Assembly (NCBI RefSeq): GCF_049676595.1
Contig: NZ_CP187259.1
Span: 1,488,001 to 1,552,000 of the forward strand
Length of the DNA: 64,000 bases
Source: Methanocella_A sp049676595
Lineage (GTDB): Archaea > Halobacteriota > Methanocellia > Methanocellales > Methanocellaceae
Reading direction: 5' to 3'
Under the pieces are notes generated by a model. That model was not told the DNA's origin, did not search any database, and saw nothing but the letters and a program-made list of their open reading frames with translations. The translations under genes and the position numbers were made by a program. Positions 34,989-43,261 of this stretch are shown piece after piece (position 1 is the first letter of the stretch; each line of letters opens with the position of its first letter).

Positions 34989-37900
34989 ATGGACAAATCG
35001 GTCGGGTGGAGAGCTACTGAGGGTAATACGAATCCCGTAGAGCTAATTAATGCTTTCCGCCAGGCGATCACCGAAGAGATCGTTCACATAAAAACGAAGG
35101 GCAGAGATGTCCAGCTGGACCTGAAAGACGGATTATTCATCGACAAGAGCTTAGAATATTTCATCTATCGCTTTCCTCTTGAATCCTATGTTAGAGTGAA
35201 TGATGATACTCCGATCGATATTTTCACCGGTAAAAGGAAATCAGACGGCTTTGTCGTAACCTCCGGCGAAAACTACATTGATATTGCCACAACTGAAGAC
35301 TACGGTCCGGTTATTCACAGCGCCACAATTAAAAGTGATACTTCTGCGCTCCTTGATCTTTTACTCAAACGGTACGATGAAATTCTGAGTAACCCCAGCA
35401 ATTTCGATACTTCCGGCCCGATGAAGCTCTTTGGCTTTGCAGAGCCAGAAATTACGGACAATAGCCCTCTATGCATAGCCGATTCCTTCGGCCTGAACGA
35501 CGATCAAAAACTTGCAGTGGCAAAAGGGCTGTCGCAGGAAGTCACCTTCATCTGGGGGCCGCCAGGTACCGGGAAAACAAAGACCCTGAGCGTCCTCCTG
35601 AATCATTTGATTAAAGCGGGGAAAACCGTTTTACTGATCTCTCACACTAATCTCGCTTTAGACGAAGTGATCAAAAAGTTCGCCGAGGCCCCGGAAAACA
35701 AAGACCTGATCGACGACGGCCGGGTGATCAGGTACGGAAATGCCGGCAATAGCGACCCCGTCATTAAAAATTTCCTGCTGGATAACGTCAACGACCGGGT
35801 AGTCGGGAACCTGTACCAGAAAATCGACGGATTAAAAAGGGCAATGAGGGGATATGAGCAAGAACTGTCCAATCTATTGATAATTCTCGAATCACCTGAC
35901 TACCGGAAATTAAGGCAATGCGAGGAAGAGCTATCTGAAAATCAAAACAAGGCAACTGCCCTGAGCGAAAAGATTAGAACGATCAAACTGCAGCTGGTTG
36001 AATGTTACCGTGAAAAGAACCGGCTGGAAACGGAAGCCGAACAAAAACATAACACTGGCCTGGGGAAAAATCTCTTCCGGCTCCCCGGCTCCAGCAAGGC
36101 CAATTCCTATGCAGCTCTTATCTCAGAAAAAATCCTGCAGATACAACAGTTGAATGCATCGGAAAAAGCCCTTGCATATGAGGCTCAACTGGCAGAAGTC
36201 CGGGTTGGCGAGCTAAGATCGGCTATCCCTGAGGTTCGAGAACACCTCGTCTACGCTCATAGTCTCGAAGACGATACTTGTATCGACTCTTTGGCAGCCC
36301 GGCTGAGCGATCTCAGAAATCACATCGAAAGCACCGAGGCCGCTATCTCCGGGTTGAAAAAAGAGATCGTTCAGTGTGAAAATTTCATTTTCGGCAAAGC
36401 CCGGGTCGTCGGATGCACACTCACTAAATGCTATGTAGACCGGAATATTCAGAATTTCAAATTTAACGTGATGATCCTTGACGAAGCCAGCATGGCTAAC
36501 CTGCCGGCAGTCTTTTTCGCCGCAGGAAGGGCGTCTCAGTATGTAATCGCCGGCGACTTCAGGCAGATTGCCCCCATTGCTCAGGGCAGCGGGCGTAACG
36601 CCGCTAAATGGCTCAAGCGAGACATATTCACCCAGGCAGGCATCGTCGAATCGATCAATGCCGGCCGGGAAGATTCCCGGCTGGTCATGCTGAAAGAGCA
36701 GTATCGCATGCATCCCAGAATCGCTGAAATTATTAACGATAAGATGTACGCCGGCCAGCTGAAAACTAACCTCCGGACCCAAACCGATCGGGACCAGATT
36801 GCGGCACTTCCGCCTTATGAGGGCCAGCCGGTCGTGCTTTGCGACACTTCCCGGATCAATCCCTGGTGCAAAATGGCAGCGGGCTCGCGTATTAACCTTT
36901 ATAGCGCCATGCTCGCCGCAAAACTGGCAGAATCGGCCATCGCCGGAGGACTCAATAACGTCGGGATTATCACTCCATACAAGAAACAGGTAAAACTGAT
37001 CGAACAGCAACTTCAGGAGCAGGGCATCGATAGAAAAATCGTGTCTGTCACGACCATCCATAAATCGCAGGGCAACGAAAAAGACTGCATCATCATCGAC
37101 CTCGTCGAAGGCTCTCCCGGTAACCCGGGCAGATTCTTTTCCGCATCTTCGATCGACTCCGATACCGCAAGGCTGATCAACGTCGCCATATCCCGGGCGA
37201 AAGGCAAGCTGATCATCATATCGAACAACCAGTACTTTAGAGAAAGGCTCAAACCCGGTAATATCTTCCGCGAACTGCTCAGCGAAATTACAGTAAGTGG
37301 CCACACTGTCGACTCTGAAGGTATCCTGCTATCTTACCCTGCGGTAAGCAGGCAAACGACGCTAACCGGAAAAGCCGAAATCTCTCCGGACTCCAAGCAG
37401 CTCATCTACGATGCGACAGAGTTTTATCGCGCTTTCACCGTCGACGTCGACCATGCAGAATCGAGGATCATTATCTTCAGCCCGTTCATCACGCGGAAAC
37501 GCATGTCGGCACTGCTAAATCCACTAAAAGCCGCTGTAGCCCGGGGCGTAAACGTCCACCTGGTTATCCGAAGCCTTAAAAACGATACAACCCGGGCGGA
37601 TAAAGAGGAGCTGCTCGAGGAAATCCGGTCCCAGGGTATCAACGTCATCATCGCCTCGGATTCCAACGGCGTAAGCAAAGGCTTCCACGAAAAGGTCGCC
37701 CTTATCGATAAAACCGTATTCTACTTTGGCAGCCTGAACATCCTCTCCCAGAGCGGGAATGCCGGTACATCCGATTACATGTTCGCCTTTGCCAGCCCCC
37801 GGACTATCGAGGACCTGGTCAGATATTTCAAGATCGACATAATTCTCGGCCGGCACAGGCAGCCGAAAGGTCACCAGGCAATGCTTTCTAAAGATATTTC

Positions 37901-38159
37901 TAACGAAGATATGGCCGATGCCCAGTTTAAAGCCGCAATTATACACCTCCGGCAGCAGAAATACGAGGCCGCAGCGATGGATTTAAAAGCAGCCATCAAA
38001 CTACACCCGTTTAAGCCTGACTATCATTATTACCTGAGCGATGCTCTGTTGAAGACTAATGATAAATCAGGGGCTCAAAAAGCGATCGATAAGGCGATTG
38101 AGTTGTCGCCGGAAAACATTGAATACCAGACCTTTAAAGTATCGTTAGACCTGATGTGA
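34989..38159 (+). CDS. SF1 (Upf1/DNA2-like) helicase fused to PLD nuclease and TPR domains
   Basis: 1056 residues. SF1B helicase motifs in order: Walker A GPPGTGKT (about 189-196), a coiled-coil insertion (about 280-450), DEAS (about 497), GDFRQIAP (about 520), EQYRMHP (about 567), HKSQGNE (about 689), VAISRAKG (about 731). Residues 800-945 are a phospholipase-D-like domain with one HKD motif (H-E-K-V-A-L-I-D, about 899). Residues 970-1050 are two TPR units. The start ATG 34989 is preferred over TTG 34962 because the TATA box is only just upstream. A DNA-translocating nuclease with an interaction tail is the inferred role, paired with the divergent methylase. Confidence 0.85.
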   Translation: MDKSVGWRATEGNTNPVELINAFRQAITEEIVHIKTKGRDVQLDLKDGLFIDKSLEYFIYRFPLESYVRVNDDTPIDIFTGKRKSDGFVVTSGENYIDIATTEDYGPVIHSATIKSDTSALLDLLLKRYDEILSNPSNFDTSGPMKLFGFAEPEITDNSPLCIADSFGLNDDQKLAVAKGLSQEVTFIWGPPGTGKTKTLSVLLNHLIKAGKTVLLISHTNLALDEVIKKFAEAPENKDLIDDGRVIRYGNAGNSDPVIKNFLLDNVNDRVVGNLYQKIDGLKRAMRGYEQELSNLLIILESPDYRKLRQCEEELSENQNKATALSEKIRTIKLQLVECYREKNRLETEAEQKHNTGLGKNLFRLPGSSKANSYAALISEKILQIQQLNASEKALAYEAQLAEVRVGELRSAIPEVREHLVYAHSLEDDTCIDSLAARLSDLRNHIESTEAAISGLKKEIVQCENFIFGKARVVGCTLTKCYVDRNIQNFKFNVMILDEASMANLPAVFFAAGRASQYVIAGDFRQIAPIAQGSGRNAAKWLKRDIFTQAGIVESINAGREDSRLVMLKEQYRMHPRIAEIINDKMYAGQLKTNLRTQTDRDQIAALPPYEGQPVVLCDTSRINPWCKMAAGSRINLYSAMLAAKLAESAIAGGLNNVGIITPYKKQVKLIEQQLQEQGIDRKIVSVTTIHKSQGNEKDCIIIDLVEGSPGNPGRFFSASSIDSDTARLINVAISRAKGKLIIISNNQYFRERLKPGNIFRELLSEITVSGHTVDSEGILLSYPAVSRQTTLTGKAEISPDSKQLIYDATEFYRAFTVDVDHAESRIIIFSPFITRKRMSALLNPLKAAVARGVNVHLVIRSLKNDTTRADKEELLEEIRSQGINVIIASDSNGVSKGFHEKVALIDKTVFYFGSLNILSQSGNAGTSDYMFAFASPRTIEDLVRYFKIDIILGRHRQPKGHQAMLSKDISNEDMADAQFKAAIIHLRQQKYEAAAMDLKAAIKLHPFKPDYHYYLSDALLKTNDKSGAQKAIDKAIELSPENIEYQTFKVSLDLM

Positions 38160-38180
38160 AAGCATTGTAAAGAAGGCGTA

Positions 38181-38438
38181 TTAACGATATGATCTATACC
38201 ATTTTTCGTAATCATTATGATTGACGAAGCACCTGACTATGTATAGTGCCTCATCTTTATACGTATATATGAGGCGACCATTCCCGACCTCATCTACGTG
38301 GAACGGCATGCCGAACTTCATATGCCTTCGAGGTGGAAGTGCAGCAATTTTATCCGCATGCTTGATAAAAACTTTGGCCAGACTACTGTCCATACCATGT
38401 AAATCCTGCCTGCCCTTTTCTGTGTAAAGGGTTTTCAT
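38181..38438 (-). CDS. RelE/ParE-type toxin
   Basis: 85 residues with the RelE layout: helices carrying KGRQDLHGM and KVFIKHADKIAALPP, then strands MKFGMPFHVDEV, GNGRLIYTYKD and EALYIVRCFVNHND, and a final YEKWYRSY helix. Probable ribosome-dependent mRNA interferase or gyrase poison; which is not decidable. Overlaps the antitoxin gene by 4 bp downstream of it. Confidence 0.75.
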   Translation of the reverse strand: MKTLYTEKGRQDLHGMDSSLAKVFIKHADKIAALPPRRHMKFGMPFHVDEVGNGRLIYTYKDEALYIVRCFVNHNDYEKWYRSYR

Positions 38439-38683
38439 TTCAAACCGAACTCTTTCTTAATCTGTTCTGCAGTGTAGGTTTTTTGTTTACCGGATTCAAC
38501 TTCCGCCATCTCTGCCTCTACCGCTCTGTATACCAGCTGAACTTCTTCTTCCTGCTCCAGGTACTTATCGTAGAACATGATCGCCTGCCTGATTACTTCC
38601 GTCTGGCTGGCCGCGTAGCCTTTTTTGATAATTTTGTTGATTTTTGCTTCATAAGGGGCTCCAAGGTTGACGTTAAGGGTCAT
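38435..38683 (-). CDS. Ribbon-helix-helix antitoxin
   Basis: 82 residues. The N-terminal strand MTLNVNLG and the following helices with GYAASQTEVIRQAI form a CopG/ParD-like RHH DNA-binding domain. The rest is an acidic helical toxin-binding tail (YLEQEEEVQLVYRAVEAEMAEVESGK). First gene of a toxin-antitoxin operon; normally it represses its own promoter. Confidence 0.75.
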   Translation of the reverse strand: MTLNVNLGAPYEAKINKIIKKGYAASQTEVIRQAIMFYDKYLEQEEEVQLVYRAVEAEMAEVESGKQKTYTAEQIKKEFGLK

Positions 38684-38914
38684 TCTATATCACTATGCTT
38701 ATTCAACGCGCATTTAGTATATATCTATGATGCATTTATTATCAGGGGTGGTAAACAATTTGTATGCTCATACGGTCTGTTTACGAGTTTCACAAACTAC
38801 TTAATTACATACATTATAGATAAAGTCAGTTTGTGTCCACTGTAAAAGTATTGGGCCTGTGACGTCACAGAATAATATGTAAGCGCTTATGGCGAGACAT
38901 TATAATCTGGGTTA

Positions 38915-38990
38915 AGTCTATGGGCTTTGAGGTCACCTTCACATAGCCATCAGGATCAAGGATGAAAGTCGCCTGGTTGGGGGAGGGATC
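38915..38990 (-). pseudogene. Remnant of a peroxiredoxin gene
   Basis: The minus strand reads NQATFILDPDGYVKV between about 38932 and 38978. This is nearly the same as YRATFIVDPDGYVKV of the intact peroxiredoxin at 41573-42259, with DNA similarity continuing on both sides. No catalytic cysteine regions are present and the frame runs out within 40 codons. Confidence 0.6.
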
Positions 38991-39014
38991 GCTCTTGCCT
39001 GTACTTCCATTTTA

Positions 39015-39084
39015 GGTATACTTTATACCATAATATTGGTAAACTATATAAATAAATACAATCATAATACCAAATTTGTGGTAT
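39015..39084 (+). promoter_or_regulatory. Promoter with two operator palindromes
   Basis: GGTATA-CTT-TATACC at 39015-39029 (perfect 6+3+6) and ATACCA-AATTTG-TGGTAT at 39067-39084 (perfect 6+6+6) flank the TATA box TATATAAA at about 39045-39052. This is the pattern expected for autoregulation of the HEPN/nucleotidyltransferase pair that starts at 39087. Confidence 0.65.
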
Positions 39085-39086
39085 AA

Positions 39087-39575
39087 TTGTCATCAATTGA
39101 TATCCTTGTTGAACGTGGCAGGGTTAGCAGGATACTTGAACCTGACCGTGAGCGTTACCTGAACTTTTACAGCACCTCATACCAGGACAACCTGGAGCAT
39201 AGCGCTTTTATTATCGAACATTTTCCTCGGTGGAGCATCATTTCCGGCTACTATGCCATGCACGACGCGACCAAGCTGCTTATTGCAAAAGGCTATGGTT
39301 ACAAGATCGACGAAGATGTCCACAGCACTGCTATAGCTTTTCTGTCAGAAATTTTAAAAGACGACGAGCTTATCGACATGTTTCAGTCGGGCTACCGGGA
39401 GTACCAAGAAATGGCTGGCAGGCTACACGGTGCCCGGGAAGAGCGGCGTAAAGCACAGTACTATACCGGTACACTGTTTGCCCAGGACTACTTTAAGAAG
39501 CGATCGAAAAAATTCCACGATGAAACGGTAGTGCCTTACATCGAAAAGATATTGGTGCTAATGGAGGCTGTATGA
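39087..39575 (+). CDS. HEPN-domain protein (toxin-like)
   Basis: 162 residues from TTG. All-helical HEPN arrangement: FYSTSYQDNLEHSAFIIEH, HDATKLLIAKGYGYKI, and the third region with REERRKAQYY, where HEPN proteins have an R-x4-6-H/Y motif. Overlaps the nucleotidyltransferase gene by 4 bp. In HepT/MntA-type modules the HEPN protein is the RNase toxin and the partner inactivates it by AMPylation; assignment by analogy. Confidence 0.7.
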   Translation: MSSIDILVERGRVSRILEPDRERYLNFYSTSYQDNLEHSAFIIEHFPRWSIISGYYAMHDATKLLIAKGYGYKIDEDVHSTAIAFLSEILKDDELIDMFQSGYREYQEMAGRLHGAREERRKAQYYTGTLFAQDYFKKRSKKFHDETVVPYIEKILVLMEAV

Positions 39576-40135
39576 TAGAGCCTGTCTTTGACAAGGACGG
39601 TTTTAAGGTACTCACCGTGTTCTCGATCTCCCCTGGATCAAGGTACAAGAGAAATGAGCTGAAGGAAATGACCCGGCTGAATAACGTGCCGCTGGACAAT
39701 GTGATTGTAAGGCTGGTCAATTGCGGCATCCTGCGAATAGAGAAAAACTTGTATCAGCTCAGCTTTGAAAAAGAAGAGACTAAAAAGCTTATAGAGATCG
39801 TATCCCAGCAGTATAAGGAATTGCGGGAGTTGCCATTGAGCGTGTTTTTCCTGCTGGCCGATGCGGTCGATGTTCTGTCGGCTGTGAAAGGGATCGAAGT
39901 ATACCTGTTCGGGTCCTATGCTAAGCTAGTGTACAGGGAAAAGTCGGACGTCGACCTGGCAGTAATCCTGAAGGCCGGGCAGAAAACGCCCGATTATGTG
40001 AAGCTATCGATGAAGCTGGAAAAGGTCTATGGTAAGAAAGTCCAGATACACGATTTCGAGTCCGAGGGGTTTTATAAAAATAAGAAAGACCCGCTGGTGA
40101 GCGAAATATTGAGAAATGGTGTCAGGTTACTATAG
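39572..40135 (+). CDS. Winged-helix plus MNT-type nucleotidyltransferase (antitoxin-like)
   Basis: 187 residues. Residues 10-65 form a winged-helix DNA-binding domain. Residues 100-187 are a minimal nucleotidyltransferase with G114-S115 and the metal aspartates D126 and D128 (SDVDLA). Likely both the repressor acting on the palindromes upstream and the enzyme that modifies the HEPN partner. Confidence 0.75.
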   Translation: MIEPVFDKDGFKVLTVFSISPGSRYKRNELKEMTRLNNVPLDNVIVRLVNCGILRIEKNLYQLSFEKEETKKLIEIVSQQYKELRELPLSVFFLLADAVDVLSAVKGIEVYLFGSYAKLVYREKSDVDLAVILKAGQKTPDYVKLSMKLEKVYGKKVQIHDFESEGFYKNKKDPLVSEILRNGVRLL

Positions 40136-40226
40136 CCAAAGATGGTGTAGCCTTTTTCTATTTTGTTGCAGCGAGAGCCCGGCAACCAGAGATTTGCTAT
40201 ATCTATGCAGCGATATAAAATAATTC

Positions 40227-40442
40227 TTATACAGTAACATCAATATAAGTAACCTGAGTTGTTGGCTCCGGAATAGCGATGTTTTCCTCTTTCAGCCCTT
40301 CGAGATGAAATTCTATAGCCTCTTTCATCTTATGTTTCGTCTCATCCGTAGTATGGCCGGTAGCAATAACCCCGGGCAAATCCGGGCAATATGCCGACTA
40401 GTTATCCTTCGTCTTCTCAATGATTACTGCGTACTTCGCCAT
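40227..40442 (-). pseudogene. hicB: hicB-like antitoxin gene interrupted by an amber codon
   Basis: ATG at 40440-40442, preceded by GAGGAT, opens a 72-codon frame ending in TAA at 40227-40229. One TAG interrupts it at 40398-40400 (codon 15). Ignoring that stop, the product reads as a typical HicB N-terminal fold: AKYAVIIEKTKDN, then SAYCPDLPGVIATG, then a helix and the motif EEAI-like EFHLEGLKEENIAIPEP. The tyrosine usually at this position differs by one base from TAG. No hicA lies beside it. It starts 13 bases after the HEPN gene in the same orientation. Confidence 0.75.
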
Positions 40443-40455
40443 CGTCTATCCTCGT

Positions 40456-40893
40456 TTAATATTTCAAGTTATTATCAAAGATATTTTGTGTCAACTGCAC
40501 AAATTTCCCGGCTATCTCAAGGGCTTTAGTAGTCTCTTCCATACTAGTCGAGTTTGCTCTGTACGTTATGTCGTTTCTGATGATCCTATAGCGGTCGAAA
40601 GCTCTTACAAACTTTTCTTCAAAATGCTCTTTCTGCTCATCGTTAAGATACGCAACATTAGCTTCATGGGAAAACGGCTTATAGCCTTCCGTAATCATCA
40701 GTGCATGGACACATTCTCGCATGACTTCGTAGGCATCTTCGAAAATAAAGGGCGCTGTATCTTGATTTATCTCCTGCGAGCGGATGAAGCCGAGCCTTTT
40801 GGTTGCCCTGGCGAGGATGTTTTTAGCAGTATTCCTATCTTTAGACCCCTGCCGGACCATCTCCATTTCGACATAATACTGGAAAGGCTTCAT
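40456..40893 (-). CDS. HEPN-domain protein (toxin-like)
   Basis: 145 residues, MKPFQYYV opening. The middle helix TAPFIFEDAYEVMRECVHALMITEGYKPFSHEANVAYL and the RYRIIRNDITYRA motif (R-N-D-x2-Y in place of R-x4-6-H) are shared with the proteins at 29762-30205 and 54390-54839. Its ATG directly follows the nucleotidyltransferase stop. Confidence 0.75.
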   Translation of the reverse strand: MKPFQYYVEMEMVRQGSKDRNTAKNILARATKRLGFIRSQEINQDTAPFIFEDAYEVMRECVHALMITEGYKPFSHEANVAYLNDEQKEHFEEKFVRAFDRYRIIRNDITYRANSTSMEETTKALEIAGKFVQLTQNIFDNNLKY

Positions 40894-41424
40894 TTACATC
40901 ACCTCCAGGTACCCATGAAGGACAATTCCGTTTGCCAGGCTGTTGATAAATCCTGCATCGACATCCCTCATTTTCTTGATTAAGTGAATGCTTATCTTCC
41001 GCCTGAGCTTATCCTCAAACGAATACGTTTCCGGAATGTCGTCCTTCTCCGTTACGATGGCAAGATCGATATCGCTTTGCGCGGTGTCCTCGCCTCTAGC
41101 ATAGCTTCCGAAAAGTACGATACATTCGGGTATGCCATAATGGTCTGTCAAGTATTTGACCAGGCCGCAAGAGTGGAGTGAAAATAAGTTCATCGAACGC
41201 TTCCATGCAAGGAAGATGTCGTTATCATAGTTGCCCCGGTATTCTACGACGATCGGCGTAGGCTCTCTGATAAGCAGGCCCTCCTTCTCCAGCGCTTCGA
41301 GGATCTTCTTTGCCCCGGGCGGGGACAAATCCGCACGACGAGCTACTTCCCTTACATGTAGCCGTATCGCCGGACCGTCGAAGAAGAGCTTCAGTACCCT
41401 CTGCCTGTTACCTTCAGTTAACAC
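40894..41424 (-). CDS. Winged-helix plus MNT-type nucleotidyltransferase
   Basis: 176 residues from GTG. Residues 5-55 are a winged helix (IRLHVREVARRADLSPPGAKKILEALEKEGLL). The nucleotidyltransferase motif GSYARGE is at 106-112, with metal aspartates D118 and D120. The start codon lies inside a 30-bp palindrome, and a TATA-like tract about 28 bases upstream suggests a leaderless message, so binding there would block both steps. Closely similar to the protein at 53783-54388. Confidence 0.8.
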   Translation of the reverse strand: MLTEGNRQRVLKLFFDGPAIRLHVREVARRADLSPPGAKKILEALEKEGLLIREPTPIVVEYRGNYDNDIFLAWKRSMNLFSLHSCGLVKYLTDHYGIPECIVLFGSYARGEDTAQSDIDLAIVTEKDDIPETYSFEDKLRRKISIHLIKKMRDVDAGFINSLANGIVLHGYLEVM

Positions 41425-41449
41425 GTGTAAACATTTGTTTACACGTGTT
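41420..41449 (-). promoter_or_regulatory. Perfect 13+4+13 operator palindrome
   Basis: AACACGTGTAAAC and its exact inverse GTTTACACGTGTT are separated by four bases. Each arm contains the smaller palindrome ACACGTGT. The repeat covers the GTG start of the nucleotidyltransferase gene and sits just downstream of the TATA-like tract at about 41450-41457. Confidence 0.75.
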
Positions 41450-41572
41450 ATTAATAGTTAACGCAATCTTCTCAAATGCCCTGTCTTGACGTTTCTCCAT
41501 TACCTCCGGGACCTCTCCGACCTCAAAGAGCCCGGACGGGTTGGGGAAGTCTCAGCTGTAGCCCTCCAGAAC

Positions 41573-42259
41573 TCACCCCGGAGTGATCGTCTCCTCCCCC
41601 GGCTCCCAGCTGGGCGGGCAGACTTTGCCCTGGTTCTCCCTCACGAACTTTGCGGCCTCCAGCTTGCGGAGCAGCTCTTTCGTGCTTCTGCCGAAGCTAT
41701 TGTCGTTCATCTCTATCACTTTTACGTAACCATCAGGATCTACGATGAAGGTCGCCCGGTACGAAAGGCCATCCGTCTCGTTCAACGTGCCGAAGGCCCG
41801 GCAGATGTTGCCCGTGGTATCAGCGATCATGGGATACTGGATCGCCTGTAGCTGGGGTGTGGAGTTGTGCCATGCCTTGTGCACGTATGCCGAGTCCCGG
41901 CTGACGCTGAACACTTCTGCGCCGAGCTGTGTGAAGTTAGTGTAATATGTGGCCATCTCTTCGAGCTCCTTCGGGCAGACGAAGGTGAAGTCCGCCGGGT
42001 AGAAGACGAAGACCATCCATTTGCCGCGGTAATCTGCGGTGTTGATCTTTGTGATGTTGCCTTGGTGGTAGGCGTCGGCCTGAAAATCGGGGATTTTATC
42101 GTTAATCTTTAATGCTGGAATTTGTAGTGTTTCTAATCCAGTGCTGGTCGCCAGGTTTACTGGGGTTGCTGCGCTTGCCGATAGTGGCAGACTGATCAAA
42201 AGCGAGGCGGTAATAAATATAAAGGCTGTTTGAACTATTATCCTGGTCACTGGCTTCAT
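41573..42259 (-). CDS. Exported 2-Cys peroxiredoxin
   Basis: 228 residues. A signal peptide (about 5-32, cleavage near SASAA) precedes an AhpC/Prx domain with the peroxidatic cysteine in FTFVCPKE and a resolving cysteine in KVCPPSW near the C-terminus. It removes peroxides, probably outside the membrane; most peroxiredoxins are cytoplasmic. The ATG at 42257-42259 has GGTGGG upstream. A fragment of a second copy lies at 38915-38990. Confidence 0.85.
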   Translation of the reverse strand: MKPVTRIIVQTAFIFITASLLISLPLSASAATPVNLATSTGLETLQIPALKINDKIPDFQADAYHQGNITKINTADYRGKWMVFVFYPADFTFVCPKELEEMATYYTNFTQLGAEVFSVSRDSAYVHKAWHNSTPQLQAIQYPMIADTTGNICRAFGTLNETDGLSYRATFIVDPDGYVKVIEMNDNSFGRSTKELLRKLEAAKFVRENQGKVCPPSWEPGEETITPG

Positions 42260-42405
42260 TGTTCCCACCAGCTAGGATTTCTTGTGTTATTTTTAAAATA
42301 CTTGGCAGGATTAACAACAGAGAATGAATGGGGGTACAAGGTGTATGACTAGCACAATTATAGTCAATTTTCTCGAATATTGATTTCTATATGGTATACA
42401 GGTAA

Positions 42406-42738
42406 TTATGTCCGAAATTTATCTTGTTGTGTTTTCTTCTCATGACATTCAGGGCATAGTGCTTCCCCGTTTTCAACAGTTGTTTTACCACCTGTAGAAT
42501 ATGGGATTATATGATCGAATACAATTGCTCTTGGATCTAATCGTTTATGACAAATATAGCATCTACTATCTTGTCTGGCTAGGATTTCATTCTTTTCTAA
42601 TTTACTAAAAGACTTTCTTGGGTCAAGAGTAATAGTGCGTGTATTACCTTTATCTGATTCATCTTCTTCAAAAATCTTTTTTGCAAATTCTCTTATTCTC
42701 CAACCGAATTCCCTGTCTTCCTTCTTTTTACCAGCCAT
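42406..42738 (-). CDS. HNH endonuclease
   Basis: 110 residues from the ATG at 42736-42738 (GGTGG upstream). The HNH core is CYICHKRLDPRAIVFDHIIPYSTGGKT...NGEALCPECHEKK: two CxxC pairs bind a structural zinc and FDHIIP carries the catalytic histidine. The N-terminal half is charged and probably binds DNA. No intron or restriction partner is adjacent. Confidence 0.8.
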   Translation of the reverse strand: MAGKKKEDREFGWRIREFAKKIFEEDESDKGNTRTITLDPRKSFSKLEKNEILARQDSRCYICHKRLDPRAIVFDHIIPYSTGGKTTVENGEALCPECHEKKTQQDKFRT

Positions 42739-42890
42739 TATTCCACCTACCACGGACATACTACTCGATGATTTTTCACATATCACTGGTCTACGTGTTT
42801 GGCTTTTAGAATTTCTCGTGTTTAAACCAACGACACTATAACATCTTAATCCATCAAAGTTGAAATAAAACTAAAAACAAATTAATATGC

Positions 42891-43218
42891 TTGAATGCTC
42901 TTGATATAATAATTATAATAGAAAAATCGATTGGGTGAAGAGCAATTGAAGGTAGCTGCAAACCTGTTGAACTGATACAGTCTTTCCGCCGGGCTCTCGT
43001 CGAAGAGATTGTTTATATTAAAACTAAATGCAGAAGAAGTGGTGAAAGATCTCAAAGCAGCTATTAAACTGTGCCTCTTTAAGCCTGACTATCATTATTG
43101 CCTGAGTGAAGCACTACTCCATTGAGATGATGGCGCAGGAGCTCAAAAAGCAATTGATAAAGCGATTGAGCTATCCCCTGAGAATGTTAACTATAGAGAA
43201 TTTAAGGCATCTCTATAA
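42891..43218 (+). pseudogene. Internally deleted second copy of the helicase-PLD-TPR gene
   Basis: Bases 42891 to about 43035 align with the start of the gene at 34962/34989 (TTGAATGC..., then KSIGW, then the PVELI and SFRRALVEEIVYIKTK equivalents). The rest, about 43050-43218, aligns with its last 60 codons (the TPR segment PFKPDYHYYLS and the AIDKAIELSPEN equivalents). About 2.9 kb of the parent is missing. A TGG-to-TGA change, an ATG-to-ATA change and a frame break confirm loss of function. The upstream AAATTAATATGC also resembles the parent promoter region. Confidence 0.8.
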
Positions 43219-43261
43219 CTTGCATAATTTAAACAATTGCTGCAAAAACTGCCTATCAAAA

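Noticed and set aside
36213..37304. 363-codon minus-strand ORF inside the helicase gene
   Set aside because: Lies wholly within the helicase frame containing motifs II-VI; a GC-rich shadow.
32926..38159. DISARM system
   Set aside because: No DUF1998 protein and the helicase is SF1, not the DrmA type; only the methylase-helicase-PLD theme is shared.
40398..40400. Pyrrolysine codon in hicB
   Set aside because: The position is normally tyrosine, no pyl gene is visible, and HicB has no need for Pyl; a point mutation is simpler.
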